Source: P36-A1 sp049478495 (GTDB taxonomy: Bacteria; Bacillota_I; Bacilli_A; JAJDGJ01). From it: a stretch of DNA of 64,000 bases. Shown here one piece after another: positions 16,573-24,676 of this stretch (the first letter of the stretch is position 1; each line of letters starts with the position of its first letter). The stretch lies in NCBI RefSeq assembly GCF_049478495.1, contig NZ_CP168083.1, positions 558,001 through 622,000 on the forward strand, read 5' to 3'. The position numbers and the translations under genes are program-made. A model generated the notes under the pieces. That model saw only the letters and a list, made by a program, of their open reading frames with translations, ran no database searches and was not told the DNA's origin.

Positions 16573-17598
16573 ATGAAAATAATAAAAGATAATATGTCAA
16601 AAATCCTAAATGGAATGAGTATTGGAATTATTGTAGCTTTAATGCCAGAAGCTGTGTTTGGAGAGATAATTAAGGCGTTGCATTTAACATCACTAACACC
16701 TTTTCTAAGTATTTCAACAGCTATGATGGGTGCAACTATTGGTGTTTGTATCGCTTTAAAATATAAATATGATATGATCAGTGCTTCTTCATTAATTATT
16801 TCTACCTTTGTAGCTGCTGGTTCAATGAAAGGTATTAATGAAGAAGGAATGATTATGCTTAAAGGTGCAGGCGATATTATTAATTGTATGATTGGTGCAG
16901 TTATAGCCATAAGTCTTATTAACTTCTTTGGCCCAAAACTTAAAGCATATAAACTAATTCTACTTCCTGCAATTACAATTATTACAACAAGTGCAATTAC
17001 AAGCTTTACAGCTCCAAGTGTTAGTATGATTTCTGTTGGTATAGGTGAAATGATTAATTCATTTACAGTAATGCAACCACTTATAATGTCAATTCTAATC
17101 GCTATTTCATTTGCAATAATCATCGTTTCACCAATTTCAACTGTAGCAATCGCACTTTTGATTTCACTTACAATGAACAGTAGTGCTGCAGCAACAATGG
17201 GAGTAGCTTGTATGGCAATGACAATGGGAATCCTAAGCTATAAAGCAAATGGTGCAGGTACTGCAATTGCCCACTTTATGGGATCACCAAAAATTCAAAT
17301 GGCCAACTGTATAAAAAATCCTAAAATTATTATTCCGGGAATAATATCAGCTATTATTTGTTCAACATTAGTTCCAATCTTTAATATACAAGGAACACCA
17401 ATGTCAGCAGGGTTTGGCCTTGCAGGACTAATTGGACCTCTAGGACACCTGAACAAAGTAGGATTCAGTATTCATAATCTTCTAATTACAGGCTTTGTAT
17501 TCATAGTAGCTCCAGTGATTACATCATTAGTTTGTAGTTATGTCTTTAAAGATAAAATGAAAATAGTAGATGATGAAGCATTTAAATTAGATTATTAA
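16573..17598 (+). CDS. EIIC-like polytopic membrane protein (PTS_EIIC_2 type)
   Basis: A 341-residue membrane protein with about eight to ten hydrophobic segments and repeated Gly/Ala-rich stretches. The N-terminal segment ILNGMSIGIIVALMPEA and the later AHFMGSPKIQMANCIKNPK resemble the EIIC-2 family, which transports substrates without adjacent EIIA or EIIB genes. It follows ldhD by two bases (TAATTATG) and so is co-transcribed. It could export lactate or another hydroxy acid, or import a related substrate. The substrate cannot be read from the sequence. Confidence 0.6.
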   Translation: MKIIKDNMSKILNGMSIGIIVALMPEAVFGEIIKALHLTSLTPFLSISTAMMGATIGVCIALKYKYDMISASSLIISTFVAAGSMKGINEEGMIMLKGAGDIINCMIGAVIAISLINFFGPKLKAYKLILLPAITIITTSAITSFTAPSVSMISVGIGEMINSFTVMQPLIMSILIAISFAIIIVSPISTVAIALLISLTMNSSAAATMGVACMAMTMGILSYKANGAGTAIAHFMGSPKIQMANCIKNPKIIIPGIISAIICSTLVPIFNIQGTPMSAGFGLAGLIGPLGHLNKVGFSIHNLLITGFVFIVAPVITSLVCSYVFKDKMKIVDDEAFKLDY

Positions 17599-17690
17599 GC
17601 TATCTTAAAAAAATAATAATGTTTTAATAACAAGACAAATGTAAGCAACTGTTTTATAGAAAAAATTATAAAAAAAGTAAAATAATTGTA

Positions 17691-17719
17691 TTTACATTTG
17701 CTTGATATTAGTGCATAAT
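17691..17719 (+). promoter_or_regulatory. Promoter of tRNA-Leu
   Basis: TTTACA (17691-17696), a 17-base spacer, CATAAT (17714-17719), nine bases before the mature tRNA 5' end. Confidence 0.75.
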
Positions 17720-17727
17720 ATATTTAT

Positions 17728-17810
17728 GCGGATATGGCGGAACTGGCAGACGCGCTAGACTTAGGATCTAGTACTTCGGTGTGCAGGTTCGATTCCTGTT
17801 ATCCGCACCA
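17728..17810 (+). tRNA. tRNA-Leu (TAG), island attachment copy
   Basis: 83 nt, complete. Acceptor GCGGATA with TATCCGC, anticodon TAG, encoded CCA. The 3' end and following terminator are repeated at 23408-23450, which marks this gene as the integration site of the adjacent island. Confidence 0.97.
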
Positions 17811-17846
17811 TAGAATATTCAAGCCCTACTTTAAAGGGCTTTTTTT
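17804..17846 (+). repeat. Left end repeat (attL) of the tRNA-Leu island
   Basis: 43 bases from the last tRNA nucleotides (CGCACCA) through the terminator hairpin. 39 of 43 positions match 23408-23450 in the same orientation. The intervening 5.6 kb carries an integrase fossil, an AbiE pair and an IS, as expected for an integrated element. Confidence 0.7.
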
Positions 17847-17847
17847 A
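17821..17847 (+). terminator. Terminator of tRNA-Leu
   Basis: Stem AAGCCCT (17821-17827) with AGGGCTT (17835-17841) and a T run. Confidence 0.85.
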
Positions 17848-17889
17848 TTATAAAAGTAAGATCTATACTCTTTACTTCATTCTAATTAA

Positions 17890-18007
17890 TTATGTTTCAC
17901 ATGATAGTGAGTTTAAGAATGAAGTATCACTTTCAGGATATAAATGCATATATACTTTACTTACTATGTTACCATTTCCATGTTCTAAATATTTTCCAAT
18001 AGATATT
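17890..18007 (-). pseudogene. C-terminal fossil of a phage-type integrase
   Basis: On the minus strand an open stretch of about 38 codons reads ISIGKYLEHGNGNIVSK, then VYMHLYPESDTSF, and ends in TAA at 17892-17890. This matches the C-terminal end of tyrosine recombinases of the phage/ICE type, where the usual form is LGH-x5-TL-x2-YSHLYP and the Tyr is the nucleophile. Stops close the frame upstream of about 18007, so only the tail remains. Its place next to tRNA-Leu and its orientation toward the attachment site are what is expected of an island integrase. Confidence 0.65.
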
Positions 18008-18258
18008 TATAATTATCTAAAATAAAGTGTAATCACAATTTTGAATGTCATTTTTAATAGAGTTTTTGTAATCTCAAATTATACAAGATTTAGTGGTACA
18101 AAACCACTATGAAATTACTTTGGTGGAGCTTTGTGTATGACATGTATGTAATCTTGCACACCAAAATGCTGCAGTGTTTGCCATAATGGCCCTGTAGTAT
18201 ATGGTGCAATTCATAGTGTAATATTCAACTTCTAGAGCTTTTTTTAAAAAACGCCCCT

Positions 18259-18292
18259 TTTATGCGAAAATATGTTATAATATTCGCATAAA
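18259..18292. promoter_or_regulatory. AbiE promoter with inverted-repeat operator
   Basis: Perfect 10-base inverted repeat TTTATGCGAA (18259-18268) and TTCGCATAAA (18283-18292), with the -10 box TATAAT (18276-18281) between the arms. AbiEi antitoxins are known to bind inverted repeats in their own promoter, so this is the likely autoregulatory site. Confidence 0.75.
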
Positions 18293-18311
18293 GAAGGCAG
18301 AGGTGTTTAAA

Positions 18312-18902
18312 ATGCAAGAATCAATAATACTTGATATAGCGCGTAAAAATAATGGATATATTACAAGGTCGGAGTTGAAGTCTAAAAATATAAGTCCAAA
18401 GATATTGACAAGAATGGTTGAGAAGGGTCTACTAGAAAGAGTTGATCGAGGTGTATACTTTGATGCAATGAATGATGGTTTTGAAGACTCATATTACATT
18501 TTTCAACTTAGATATCCTAGTACTATTTACTCTCATTTCACTGCTTTGCACTTTCATGGTTTGACAGAAAAAATTCCATATAGAAAGGATATTACTGTTG
18601 CAAATAAACGAGGGAAAAAATATTTTTCAGGATATAATGTTTATTATGTCTCTAGCAAAGAAAAATTAGAGTTGGGTGTTGAGAAAGTACTTACTGAATA
18701 TGGCAACTATGTAAACTGTTATGATATTGAACGATCTATATGTGATATTATTAAAAGTATTGGACGACAAGATGTTGAGCAAGTTAAAAAGGTTCTAAAG
18801 GCATATTCAAATAGTCTGAATTTCTCTAAATTAAGAAAATATGCAACTAAGCTAAATGTCTATGAAAAAGTAATGGAGTATATAGGGAGGTATGTTGAAT
18901 GA
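18312..18902 (+). CDS. abiEi: AbiEi-type antitoxin (type IV toxin-antitoxin)
   Basis: A 196-residue protein with an N-terminal winged helix-turn-helix (IARKNNGYITRSELKSKNIS at residues about 8-27) and a C-terminal antitoxin domain containing YSHFTALHFHGLTEKIP (near residue 76) and CYDIERSICDIIK (near 137). This is the AbiEi pattern. The family represses its own operon and counters the AbiEii nucleotidyltransferase. The ATG at 18312 is preferred over the GTG at 18303 because AGAGG lies eight bases upstream. The 3' end overlaps abiEii by four bases. AbiE systems protect against phage by abortive infection and stabilise mobile elements. Confidence 0.85.
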   Translation: MQESIILDIARKNNGYITRSELKSKNISPKILTRMVEKGLLERVDRGVYFDAMNDGFEDSYYIFQLRYPSTIYSHFTALHFHGLTEKIPYRKDITVANKRGKKYFSGYNVYYVSSKEKLELGVEKVLTEYGNYVNCYDIERSICDIIKSIGRQDVEQVKKVLKAYSNSLNFSKLRKYATKLNVYEKVMEYIGRYVE

Positions 18903-19735
18903 TGAAGGCTCAAAGCTTAAAAAGTAATATTGATAATTTACATAAAGAGATTAAAGTAGAAAAAAATATTATTTTAAAATTTTATGTTTTTGAAAGATTT
19001 ATTGAAAGGTTATCAATAAGTAGTTATAAAAATAATTTTATTGTAAAAGGTGGTTACATTTTATCTAATGTATTAGGTTGCAAAGGTAGAACCACAAAAG
19101 ATATAGATTTCTCACTAAAGGATGTCGAGTTTACTTATGAAGAAGTTGTAAGAATAATTACTGATATTATTGCAGTAAATCTAGATGATGATGTTAAGTT
19201 CAATATGATAAAGGTTACTGAAATAAAAGGTGAAGATGATTATGGTGGTTATAGAGTATTCCTAGAAGCTAAGATAGTTAATATAACCGAAAGAATTTAT
19301 ATTGATTTAGCAACTGGAGATAAAGTCACTCCTAGTGCTATCACATTTACTTTTAGAAAATTATTTGATGATACAGAAATATCAATATTATCATATAATT
19401 TTGAAACAATACTATCAGAAAAAATAGAAACAATCTTGAGTAAAGCGGAAATAAGTAGTCGAATGAAAGATTACTATGATATTTACATTATCTATACTCT
19501 TTTTCATTATGAAATAGATAACGATTTATTAATTACAGCATTAAGTAATACTATAACTAACAGAGGAACAGAATATATTTACGATGAATATAGTGAAATA
19601 TTAAATAAGATTGTATCTAATGCAAATGTAAAAAAATTATGGAAACAATATCTCAATAGTAATGATATTAAAGATGATATAAAAATAGAATATATTACTA
19701 AAATAATATATAAAATTATGAGCAAGAATTTTTAG
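18899..19735 (+). CDS. abiEii: AbiEii-type nucleotidyltransferase toxin
   Basis: A 278-residue DUF1814/AbiEii-family nucleotidyltransferase. The N-terminal half has FIVKGGYILSNVLG (near residue 43) and the catalytic block RTTKDIDFSLKD (near 62), with the two Asp of the NTase site. The later segments IYIDLATGDKVTP (near 139) and ETILSEKIETILSKAEISSR (near 163) are typical of the family. Relatives transfer nucleotides to tRNA or bind GTP and arrest growth, and AbiEi neutralises this. It has a GGGAGG ribosome site and overlaps abiEi. The frame is intact, so the pair may work. Confidence 0.85.
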   Translation: MMKAQSLKSNIDNLHKEIKVEKNIILKFYVFERFIERLSISSYKNNFIVKGGYILSNVLGCKGRTTKDIDFSLKDVEFTYEEVVRIITDIIAVNLDDDVKFNMIKVTEIKGEDDYGGYRVFLEAKIVNITERIYIDLATGDKVTPSAITFTFRKLFDDTEISILSYNFETILSEKIETILSKAEISSRMKDYYDIYIIYTLFHYEIDNDLLITALSNTITNRGTEYIYDEYSEILNKIVSNANVKKLWKQYLNSNDIKDDIKIEYITKIIYKIMSKNF

Positions 19736-19748
19736 TATTCTTGCTTTT
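19721..19748 (+). terminator. Terminator of the abiE operon
   Basis: Stem AGCAAGAAT (19721-19729) with ATTCTTGCT (19737-19745), overlapping the abiEii stop codon, then T. Confidence 0.8.
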
Positions 19749-19947
19749 AATTCTAGCTAGCATTTTCTTATTATTATTTAGAATAGCAGCATAGCGTTAG
19801 GCTAGTTGATTATCTTTATTTAGTTTATCAACTTGATCTTTCATTAGAGCAATTAATGGAGATACCACCATTACTTTTTTGAGCTAGTTTAATTGTAAGG
19901 TATTGATAACATAAAGATTTATCAATACCAGTTGGTCATATTACATA
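19748..19947 (-). pseudogene. recQ helicase fossil
   Basis: On the minus strand the region keeps two RecQ motifs in order but in different frames. One is PTGIDKSLCYQYLTI (Walker A, normally PTGGGKSLCYQLPA). The other is VMVVSPLIALMKDQVDKLN (motif Ia, normally VVSPLISLMKDQV), followed by AAILNNN. Stops and frameshifts lie between and around them, and the rest of the gene is absent. It is a decayed piece of a RecQ-type DEAD-box DNA helicase, about 200 bases long. Confidence 0.65.
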
Positions 19948-19948
19948 A

Positions 19949-20375
19949 CATTTTCTTTGTTAATAATACTTTTTATTATATCTTCTTTGTTATGATTGAA
20001 GTCTTTAAATCTATTTTTGAAAGAAAAAAAACCTACATTTATATCTTCTTTAATATTTGTTGTCTTATTATCCATATGTTGCCTATCTTTATATTTGTTA
20101 GGGATATTATGGTAAAGTGTAAAACTTAATTCTACACTTAGGCTATAGATGGTTCATGTAATACTAAATTCTATATCTAACGATTAAAAGGTGTTTTTTT
20201 AGTGATGTTTATTTTCAATACTTATCTATAATGGTATACTTATATTCAAAGTAAGACTAATTTCTACACACTGAAAATCATAGTAATTTTGTAATGTTGT
20301 AACACTAACTTCTACTATGTATGTATTCATTCAATCGATAGAATTTCGCTTATTTTGATATTAATTCGTTACGGT
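19949..20375. other. Gap with four copies of a 19-base degenerate motif
   Basis: No gene is convincing here. A motif close to GTAANACTAANTTCTACAC occurs four times in the same orientation: 20119-20137, 20158-20176, 20251-20269 and 20299-20317. It lies on the 3' side of the IS30-type transposase and could be terminal repeats of successive IS insertions. Confidence 0.5.
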
Positions 20376-21647
20376 TTATTTCTTTATAAGTTTTGGCTTA
20401 AGTATTATACTTGAAGGTTCTATTTCACTAATTTTTAGTAATTGTAATATTTCATTGGTGTTATCAACAAAATATTTCATGTAATTAATTGGTGATTTAC
20501 CATTACAAGTTTCAACTGGATATGAATTAATATGTGAAAAGATTAGATCTAAATCTTCTTGTGATTTTAAGCCAAGATTATTTAGATCTTTTTCTTTTGG
20601 CAATATATATCGCAATGTTACATGGCCTCTTTCAACATTTGCTTTTTGATATGAAGCCATTGGATCACAATAAAATAATTTACTACCTAATTCTTCAATT
20701 TTATCAGTTGCATAAAATTCACTACCTCTATCTGTTAAAATCACCTGAAATATATTTTTATATAAGTCATCTCCAAGTAAAGACTTTAAATATTTTAGAC
20801 CATTTACCATTGCTTCCATAGATTTTTCATTTTGATAGACCCCAATCATAATTTTGAATTTTCTAATATAAAAAGTCTGAATAAATGGACCAGTTGATAT
20901 ATTATTATATACTGTATCCATTTCTACTACAGAGGATGAAGCATGTTCCAATAAATATTTCTCAAAGTCATTAAACTTTCTGTTGGTTAAATAAGCTCTA
21001 TTATTTCTTGGCTTTGATTTAATTTTTTTTACTTTTCTTGATACTTTACATCTTAAATCGAGATCTATTAAACCCTCTTTAGAAAAGACTCCATTAGAAA
21101 TATAATTATAGAGTGTCTTTTCACAAATATTTAAATTATCATTAGATTTAATAATCGCATATAAAGAATGTCCATTATTTATCAAAGGTTTGATAATAGA
21201 ACCGATAATTGAAGCTTGAGAAGTAGTAAAGTTTACACCTCTACGTGAATCTACAAGTGAATACTCATATTCATTTTGAGCTCTTTTCGCATCATATCTA
21301 TACCTAGTATATCTACAGCTAAGTATATCAACACATCCATTACAAACACCGATTATTTTATCTCTATGCTTACAAGGTATCATTGAATAATCAGAGCAAG
21401 TATTATTACATTTATAAACTTTACATTCTTGCATATGAATACAATCAAATACAATACTTCTATCTCTTGAATAAGACTTAATATATAAGTATCGATGATT
21501 TTTAATTTCTTTGCTTATTGTAGATTTACTTTTACCTAAATCTTTAGCAATTGAAGTTTTAGTAGCAAGTTCTATTAGTTTACTTTCAATGTATTCTCTT
21601 TCTACTAAAGTTAAATGTTTACCTTTGTATGTTTCCATACTAATCAC
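20376..21647 (-). CDS. IS30-family transposase
   Basis: A 423-residue transposase. The N-terminal helix-turn-helix (LTLVEREYIESKLIELATKT, then SIAKDLGKSKSTISKEIKNH) is typical of IS30. A Cys-rich stretch (residues about 70-110, CIHMQECKVYKCNNTC and later Cys pairs) may bind zinc. The DDE core shows EMDTVYN (near 240), ILTDRGSEF (near 299) and QKANVERGHVTLRY (near 330). The frame is intact. I could not place both ends of the element. On the downstream side there are four candidate end-like motifs and on the upstream side none that match. Confidence 0.88.
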   Translation of the reverse strand: MISMETYKGKHLTLVEREYIESKLIELATKTSIAKDLGKSKSTISKEIKNHRYLYIKSYSRDRSIVFDCIHMQECKVYKCNNTCSDYSMIPCKHRDKIIGVCNGCVDILSCRYTRYRYDAKRAQNEYEYSLVDSRRGVNFTTSQASIIGSIIKPLINNGHSLYAIIKSNDNLNICEKTLYNYISNGVFSKEGLIDLDLRCKVSRKVKKIKSKPRNNRAYLTNRKFNDFEKYLLEHASSSVVEMDTVYNNISTGPFIQTFYIRKFKIMIGVYQNEKSMEAMVNGLKYLKSLLGDDLYKNIFQVILTDRGSEFYATDKIEELGSKLFYCDPMASYQKANVERGHVTLRYILPKEKDLNNLGLKSQEDLDLIFSHINSYPVETCNGKSPINYMKYFVDNTNEILQLLKISEIEPSSIILKPKLIKK

Positions 21648-21927
21648 TTTTCAGTAAAAATTTCAGCTTATTAAAATCTTCTAGCTAATTTATATTTAAG
21701 CTAGTTGTAATATTTTGTTGTATAATCATTGTGTTCGTAGCCTACAATAATTATATAAGTAAACTAAATATTACTCAAAATATACTAGAATATTTTGTAC
21801 ATATTTATTTAATCTATTATGTCCATTATTATTTAATCATTTATCCATTCTTAATAAAATATTGTTATTTGATTGTGGAGCTAACAACGTATATAATATA
21901 AGTATACAAATAGGATGGTGAATATCT
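21648..21927. other. Gap upstream of the unrecognised two-gene locus
   Basis: 280 bases, AT-rich. Nothing is recognised before the promoter at 21869-21897. Confidence 0.5.
21869..21897 (+). promoter_or_regulatory. Promoter of the unrecognised two-gene locus
   Basis: TTGATT (21869-21874), a 17-base spacer, TATAAT (21892-21897), about 30 bases before an ATG with an AGGATGG ribosome site. Confidence 0.75.
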
Positions 21928-22705
21928 ATGAAATTTTTCAATTTACAGTTTTACGCCAAAATTTAATGGTGTAAACGGTACAATTAAAGAAATTAAAAAA
22001 TACTTATGTCTAGAATTTCCTGAGGATAGTTTAGGAAATGAAGAGAATGATTTTTGTGTTAATGATATTTTATATTCTGATAATAGATTTTTACTAATTA
22101 AAATATATGAAAATTACAGTCCCAGAAGTTCAGGAGTTAAAGACAATGATAAAATTGTGGATCATGATTATTTTATAAAGAGCAAAAATGGTGTTCCATT
22201 ACTTATTAGATTTATATTAGTTGATACATATAAATGTTATGCTTATAAAAATTCAGACTGTAGACAGCAGACTTTATGTACTATACTATTTTTCTTAATG
22301 GGTGTAGAACACAATTTCATAAAGCCTGTTGTTAATTTAGATGATATTGCATTCTTTAATAAAATCAAAATTGAAGAATATTTAGAAGATAGAATAAATA
22401 TATTTAATAGTGATTGTGGTTTCGAGTCTATAGAAGATTTAGGAGTTACAGTTCAAGATATTAAAAAGTTAGAGTATACACTATCAACAAATAAGCCAAT
22501 ACCTACAGATATCAATAAAATTAATGAAATAATGCTAAGATCTAAATTAATTAGCATTACAGGAAAAAACAAAGATGGAAAAACTCGTAATTTCGATAAA
22601 AAATTTCAACAAAATATAGAAATTAATTTAAAATATTCAAAAGCATCGGGACTAAATCAAATTAAATTAAAAAAGATTATGGAGTTGTTATGTCATGAAA
22701 TTTAG
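21928..22705 (+). pseudogene. Unrecognised protein gene, probably frameshifted near its start
   Basis: The ATG at 21928 has a promoter and ribosome site but stops after 12 codons. From 21956 a different frame runs open to 22705 without a good start; its first GTG is at 22157 and lacks a ribosome site. Removing one T from the TTTT at about 21949-21952 joins MKFFNLQF to TPKFNGVNGTIKEIKKY and gives about 258 residues. The product is charged and cytoplasmic, with Cys residues near YKCYAYKNSDCRQQTLC, and matches no family I know. It overlaps the following membrane protein gene by 11 bases, so the two are coupled and probably act together. Confidence 0.55.
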
Positions 22706-23213
22706 TTTTGTTATAAAGTCAATTAGAGAAGATTTTAAGAATAGTAGTAAGTTTTTAAGTTGGGTTTCAATCATGTTACTAATTCTTTTTATTATCCTAA
22801 TAATATTAAGAATTAATATTATCCCTAATAGTCCAGAATTTAAAAATGCTGGATTAACAGTTATTTCAATTCTGTTCAGCTTTCAATTATTTTTATTCCA
22901 ATCTACAAATTTTGATAATTTAAAAGTGGGATTAAGTGAAAATGGAGTAATGCAACTGAAAAAATACCAGACAACACTGGTTACAAATTTTAGAGTAATA
23001 CTATTGTACATATTTATTTCAATATTTTTATTTGAATATAATATAATCATAAATGTTTTAATTTTAGTAACCTTAATAAGACTGTTACTATTAATGTTAT
23101 ATTCTACAGTTTTATTTAATATTTCAACACTTAAAAAAGTTTACACTATTCCTCAACACCATATAAGTGACTTAGATAGTATTAATAACAAAGAAAAAAA
23201 TAATAGTAAATGA
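22695..23213 (+). CDS. Unrecognised four-helix membrane protein
   Basis: A 172-residue protein. A short basic N-terminus (KSIREDFKNSSKFLS) is followed by a hydrophobic segment at about 22-42, a second near 52-70, and two close hydrophobic segments at about 95-135. A soluble tail rich in Asp, Asn and Lys follows. The ATG is preceded by ATGGAGTTG within the upstream gene. The layout (cytosolic partner plus small membrane protein, coupled, inside an island with AbiE) resembles sensor/membrane-effector defence pairs, but no motif proves this. The role is unknown. Confidence 0.6.
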   Translation: MKFSFVIKSIREDFKNSSKFLSWVSIMLLILFIILIILRINIIPNSPEFKNAGLTVISILFSFQLFLFQSTNFDNLKVGLSENGVMQLKKYQTTLVTNFRVILLYIFISIFLFEYNIIINVLILVTLIRLLLLMLYSTVLFNISTLKKVYTIPQHHISDLDSINNKEKNNSK

Positions 23214-23262
23214 ATAATATTTAAAAATAAAATCTGGGAAAAAGATGTATCGAATTTATATG

Positions 23263-23390
23263 ATACCACTAAAGTGGACATTGTAAAAAAATAAATTACA
23301 CTAAAAATTTTGGATGATTTTTATTACGAGAAGAAAAGCAAAATTCAGTTTTGAAATAAAGATGAAAATTTTATTAGACATTGTTTGTGG
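23263..23390 (+). pseudogene. Possible IS3-family orfA fragment
   Basis: A TACCACTAAAGTGGACATTG end-like sequence is followed by an open stretch reading TRRKAKFSFEIKMKILLDIV. This resembles the first residues of IS150-type OrfA proteins (RRKYSFEFK). It runs straight into the right island repeat. It is short, so the call is tentative. Confidence 0.3.
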
Positions 23391-23407
23391 AATCGATTAT
23401 TGTGAAT

Positions 23408-23450
23408 CGCACCACAGAATATTCAAGTCCTACTTTATAGGGCTTTTTTG
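23408..23450 (+). repeat. Right end repeat (attR) of the tRNA-Leu island
   Basis: 39 of 43 bases match 17804-17846 (tRNA-Leu 3' end, CCA and terminator). Sequence upstream of this point is not tRNA-like, so only the tail is duplicated, as expected of an attachment site. Confidence 0.65.
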
Positions 23451-23638
23451 ATGTTCTAATAATCTGTACTTCTTTTATCTTCCAAAATATTTATGAGTTA
23501 TTAATAATTGTATCATGTCATTTCTCATATATATTGTATATTTTCAATACTTATAAAAAAAAGAAATAGACTATCTCATTATTTTTGAAATTCATCAATG
23601 ATCAATTGAAACGTTTGTAAAACAAGCACAAGTTTTAT

Positions 23639-23728
23639 CAGATTTAATAAGTGTATTATTATTAGGAGTTTTTAAATAGACGGCAATAACATTCAATGTT
23701 ATACTGTTTTCTTGCTTTTTAAAAAGTA
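23639..23728 (+). repeat. 90-bp dispersed repeat, copy A
   Basis: Matches 26128-26218 at roughly four in five positions, same orientation. The shared core reads AATAAGTGTATTATTAT and then AGGAGTTTT. It includes a perfect palindrome ATAACATT-C-AATGTTAT in this copy. The nature is unknown. Confidence 0.65.
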
Positions 23729-24676
23729 ACACATATAAATTTTCCTTAAATAAGTCATCATCGTAAATATTTTGTGTTATTTTTGTGAACTGAAGTGTAT
23801 AATTATTGTTTTTATTTTAAAATTATATTATGTATTTGTGAACAATGTAATAAAAAGATTAAATTTATTAGATAAATAAAAAATAATACTGTGAAAGTAA
23901 ATAGATTAAGCAAGCTCATTTAGTTAAATTCATTTTAGTAATTATTTAAGGATACGTTCTAGTACTCATTAGTGTGAATTGATACAAAGTAGATAGTAAC
24001 AAGTTTTAATAAACTAATGTATCATCAAATTTAGTTAGAATGCTAACTTGAATTGATATTAATAATTAGAAATATAAAAGAATATCAATAAAAATTACTG
24101 ATTCCCTCTTTTTAATACGTTAATTTGATTTACCTTATATAGAGTTAAAATATTTTCATTTATAGTTTTCTATTAATGTAATAATTATAGTTAAAATTCC
24201 ACCTAGTAATATTGAATTATAGTTTGATACTTAGTTTTAGAAATTGTAATTATTTTATATAGTACATTTAATTCTAATAAGTTATTGCTTAAAAGCAAAA
24301 ACTATTAATAACTGATCTAAAAATGCCACTTCTATCATAAACAGTAAATAGTAACTAATTTTATGTAATAATTACAAGAAATGTTTATAGTGTTAAGATA
24401 TGCTGTTTTATCATGACTCAATAGTTATAAATATAGACTTGCTTACTATTAATAAAATGCCATAACATGTAAAGCTAATATATATAAGTTTATAGTTAAA
24501 TATATAGATTATAACTCATTCATATTAAGTGGTTTTCTATGCAAGTATATTTTTTATGTGTTTTTAATGCAATCATTTGATTTTTCACAATACTATTATA
24601 GAATTTTAAAAATATAAAGGAAAAGGTATATATAATCTGAATTCTATTTTTTAATTATAATATACTAGGTATTAAT

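Larger units (their letters stand above)
17848..18302. other. Gap holding the integrase fossil and a GC-richer patch
   Basis: 455 bases between tRNA-Leu and AbiEi. It holds the integrase remnant (17890-18007), a patch at about 18100-18235 whose base composition is visibly richer in G and C than its surroundings and has no recognised function, and the AbiE operator and promoter (18259-18292). Confidence 0.6.
23214..24676. other. 1.46-kb accessory gap with island end and repeats
   Basis: No complete gene is seen. It holds a possible IS3-type fragment (23263-23390), the right island repeat (23408-23450), repeat copy A (23639-23728), and further AT-rich DNA. A short stretch at about 24150-24215 on the minus strand could read ILLGGILTIIITLIENYK, like the tail of a membrane transporter, but it is too short to assign. 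Confidence 0.55.

Noticed and set aside
19932..20129. A 65-codon plus-strand frame in the gap after abiE
   Set aside because: No ribosome site, very Phe/Ile-rich random-looking product, and it partly overlaps the recQ fossil on the other strand.
24150..24215. Minus-strand stretch reading ILLGGILTIIITLIENYK, like a transporter tail
   Set aside because: Only about 20 codons, no other parts of a transporter nearby. AT-rich DNA easily gives such hydrophobic runs.
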